Origin: Symbiodinium sp. CCMP2592
Lineage: Eukaryota; Sar; Dinophyceae; Suessiales; Symbiodiniaceae
NCBI GenBank assembly: GCA_905221615.1
Contig: CAJNDT010003458.1
Span: 496,001 to 560,000 of the forward strand
Reading direction: 5' to 3'
Length of the DNA stretch: 64,000 nt
Shown here: one piece after another, positions 62,251 to 64,000 of the stretch
Numbering within the stretch: position 1 is the first letter of the stretch
Layout: each line of letters starts with the position of its first letter
Notes under the pieces: model-generated
What the model was told of the DNA's origin: nothing
The model's input: only the letters and a program-made list of their open reading frames with translations
Database searches by the model: none
Translations under genes and position numbers: made by a program

Positions 62251-63350
62251 AAATGATTTAATGCGCAACCTCTAACCAACTGAACTAGTGTTATTCCAAG
62301 GATTATATACTAATCTCCATAGTCTTGTACTCTTCTAGGCATAACATTAGTAACCACTTAGATGTAATGGTGTAGACGGTAGCATAATACCACTGGAACA
62401 CAACTACCATGAACAACCTAGATAACTTAACTTGTTACAACTACTAAACATAGCTAACCTAAACCATTCATACCACTAGCTGTTAACCTAGTGTTAGTAA
62501 GTCATGTTGATCCTGTTATTAACCATACTTCATCTGACTGTACATATAATAGACTGAACAGAATAGCAATGACTGTACCTAATGATAAGACACAAGGAAA
62601 GCGTGCAACAACATGATAAGAGTCATGTAAATCCATGTCAGCATTTCTTATTTAGCCAAGCACAATACCAGTTGGACCACCTATTATATACAGTTTATGT
62701 GAAAGATCTAGTATACCAGATAGCATTAGTTGTGAACTAGTACCATTAATTATGCATTAAGTATTCAGATATATAGAACACCAAATAAAAGGTCTTAACG
62801 AACCAGTTGGTAGTGATATTATCAATTTACTAAGTTGTAAAGTTAGCTCTTGTATCACTATTTGATACTGTTTGTAAATATAAGATGTGGCCAAACTAAA
62901 CTTTCCTAATAGACAAATACAACTCATAGCTAAGATCATAAATAAGTTAACCAAGACGTGTAATATGCCAATTACTGTTAAACTATTGAATACCAACTGG
63001 TCCAAAGAACCAAACAAATTTGGGTAGAGTATAGGATCACTTCCAAAGTATGGTTCATAGAAGATTGTATTATCGTGTACATCTGTTAATAACATTAGCA
63101 AAGCTCCTGTCAATATTGGTGGAACTATTAACAAACTAGATGATGTAATCCCAACTGATCTGGTTATGTGTTGATAAAGTAACTAAACGTAAACCTATTA
63201 ATTTCATAATATGACAACTCATACAGAAGTTATAAAGATGCTAATGTTGATGATAGACCTGATGTAATGAAACTGTAGCTAGTAAGACTGATACCATAAG
63301 TTGTGAATGAGATTAATGAAGTACTAATAATACAAACCATTCCTCTTATG
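62250..63350 (-). pseudogene. cox1: Nuclear copy of mitochondrial cytochrome c oxidase subunit 1, decayed
   Basis: Blocks of Cox1 appear in the right order on the minus strand but in different frames: a GL..STLASL block (about 63260-63230), MKLIGLRLVTLST (about 63210-63175), TRSVGITSSSLLIVPPILTG with ALLMLLTD after it (about 63170-63090), SDPILY (about 63040), HVLVNLF and ILAMSCICLLG (about 62960-62900), DTRA and SLPTG (about 62855-62800), GPTGIVLG (about 62675), LHDSY and LSLGTVIAILF (about 62630-62560), and MPRRVQDYGD near the C-terminus (about 62340-62310). At least five frame shifts and several stops separate them. Active-site residues are lost: the HPEVY motif of the Cu-B centre is absent, and the HFH ligand pair reads RFP. 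In the respiratory enzyme this subunit reduces oxygen in the inner mitochondrial membrane; this copy cannot. The divergent sequence fits an alveolate mitochondrion. Confidence 0.9.
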
Positions 63351-63605
63351 ATTACAGGATATTTATGGATATCAACTATGTGCTAACTGTTATCATCCTA
63401 CTGAGTACGTTTGTTGCTACTCATTCCATTTCATACCATTACATTATATAAACATCTGGGGCTATGAGGCCCTGGGACTACAGGTGCCTACCTAACATAG
63501 CAGGTGTTTCAACGCATAAGACTTAGCCTGGCCATCTTGAGACGTCTTCTGGCACTCAGGATATTGAAGACTGATTAAGGTCTTGATCTTCAATCCTCAC
63601 AACTA
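63351..63605. other. AT-rich block to the right of cox1
   Basis: Composition stays mitochondrial-like to about 63460, then turns mixed (CATCTGGGGCTATGAGGCCC). A small inverted repeat GAAGACTGATTAAGGTC...GATCTTC lies at about 63567-63593. No gene recognised. Confidence 0.35.
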
Positions 63606-63609
63606 GAAT

Positions 63610-64000
63610 GTGTGCCACTTTTATTGTTTTCTCCAATGTTTCCGGGTTTCAGAAGCCGAAAACATTGGAAAATCCAATAAAAACCATAAAAACCATGATT
63701 TTCAATTTATGTCCAGGCGCGACACCACTTCCCGGGCGATAGTTTCAAAATCATTGTTTTTATGGTTTTTATATGTTTTTCCAATGTTTAGAGCTCCTTG
63801 TATGCGTTTTTTTTGGTTTTTCCAATGTTTTGGACTCCTGCGTGCAGTTGTTTTATTGGTTTTTCCAACGCTTTAAGCTCCTTGTCGGCCAACTTTATTG
63901 GTTTTTCCAATGTTTCGGGCTCCTTGTGGGCCACTTTTATTGTTTTTACCAATGTTTCCGGGTTTCAGAAGCCGAAAACATTGGAAAATCCAATAAAAAC
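63610..64000. repeat. 42-bp minisatellite with hairpins, cut by the window end
   Basis: TTTTTCCAATGTTT recurs with CCAATG/CCAACG anchors at 63781, 63822, 63865, 63907 and 63949 (41-43 bp apart). A direct repeat of about 70 bp (63615-63687 and about 63932-64000) contains CCAATGTTTCCGGGTTTC followed by GAAGCCGAAAACATTGG, a strong hairpin. Confidence 0.9.

Noticed and set aside
62757..63134. 125-codon minus-strand frame read as an intact membrane protein
   Set aside because: It is one open segment of the cox1 pseudogene; cox1 blocks continue on both sides in other frames.
1..64000. CRISPR array, insertion sequence or bacterial operon
   Set aside because: No direct repeats with unique spacers of the right size, no transposase, and no closely packed coding frames anywhere.

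Overview
The window looks like gene-poor nuclear DNA of a protist, most likely an alveolate (dinoflagellate, chromerid or coccidian). This rests on three observations. Plant/alveolate-type telomere heptamers (CCCTAAA/TTTAGGG and near variants) are scattered over roughly 4.8-60.4 kb. At the right end there is a decayed nuclear copy of a divergent mitochondrial cox1. The one convincing small ORF has G or C at 51 of 71 third codon positions. The species is not determined, and no rRNA, tRNA, CRISPR, insertion sequence or bacterial operon was recognised.

Layout. Bases 1-3205 are the right end of a 117-bp satellite (28 units in view) with shortened units and a local 234-bp dimer. From about 4 to 61 kb the DNA is a mosaic of four things: (i) short interstitial telomere-like tracts on either strand; (ii) about 75 imperfect palindromes of roughly 90-150 bp that sort into about 20 recurring families, labelled PAL-A to PAL-X here (labels mine); (iii) an AT-rich module of TATAAGGG/CCTTATAG words around CCCTTTAAAGGG that often abuts telomere heptamers (TATAAGGG module); (iv) microsatellites and minisatellites. 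From about 61 kb the heptamers stop; an AT-rich block at about 62.04-63.48 kb carries the cox1 pseudogene, followed by a 42-bp minisatellite with hairpins that runs off the window.

The palindromes behave like miniature inverted-repeat elements. Family D copies are bounded by 4-bp direct repeats that differ between loci (AAAT, AGTT, ATAT, ATAC), which is what independent insertions with 4-bp target duplication would leave. Single copies of H, I and K types show the same (ATTA, GTAC, TGAT, TTTA). No transposase was recognised. In three elements (44.2, 27.0 and 53.4 kb) telomere heptamers joined to the TATAAGGG module sit inside or at the edge of the palindrome, between duplicated pieces of that element. 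In another (11.0 kb) a single internal TTTAGGG has become three. This relation between palindromic elements and telomere-type repeats is the most unusual signal in the window.

Protein-coding content is very low: one 71-codon ORF at 47117-47332 is likely real but unrecognised. The long open frames in the satellite arise because its period is divisible by three, and most other open frames are short, overlap repeats, or lack codon bias. Exons of intron-rich genes could be missed by reading alone.
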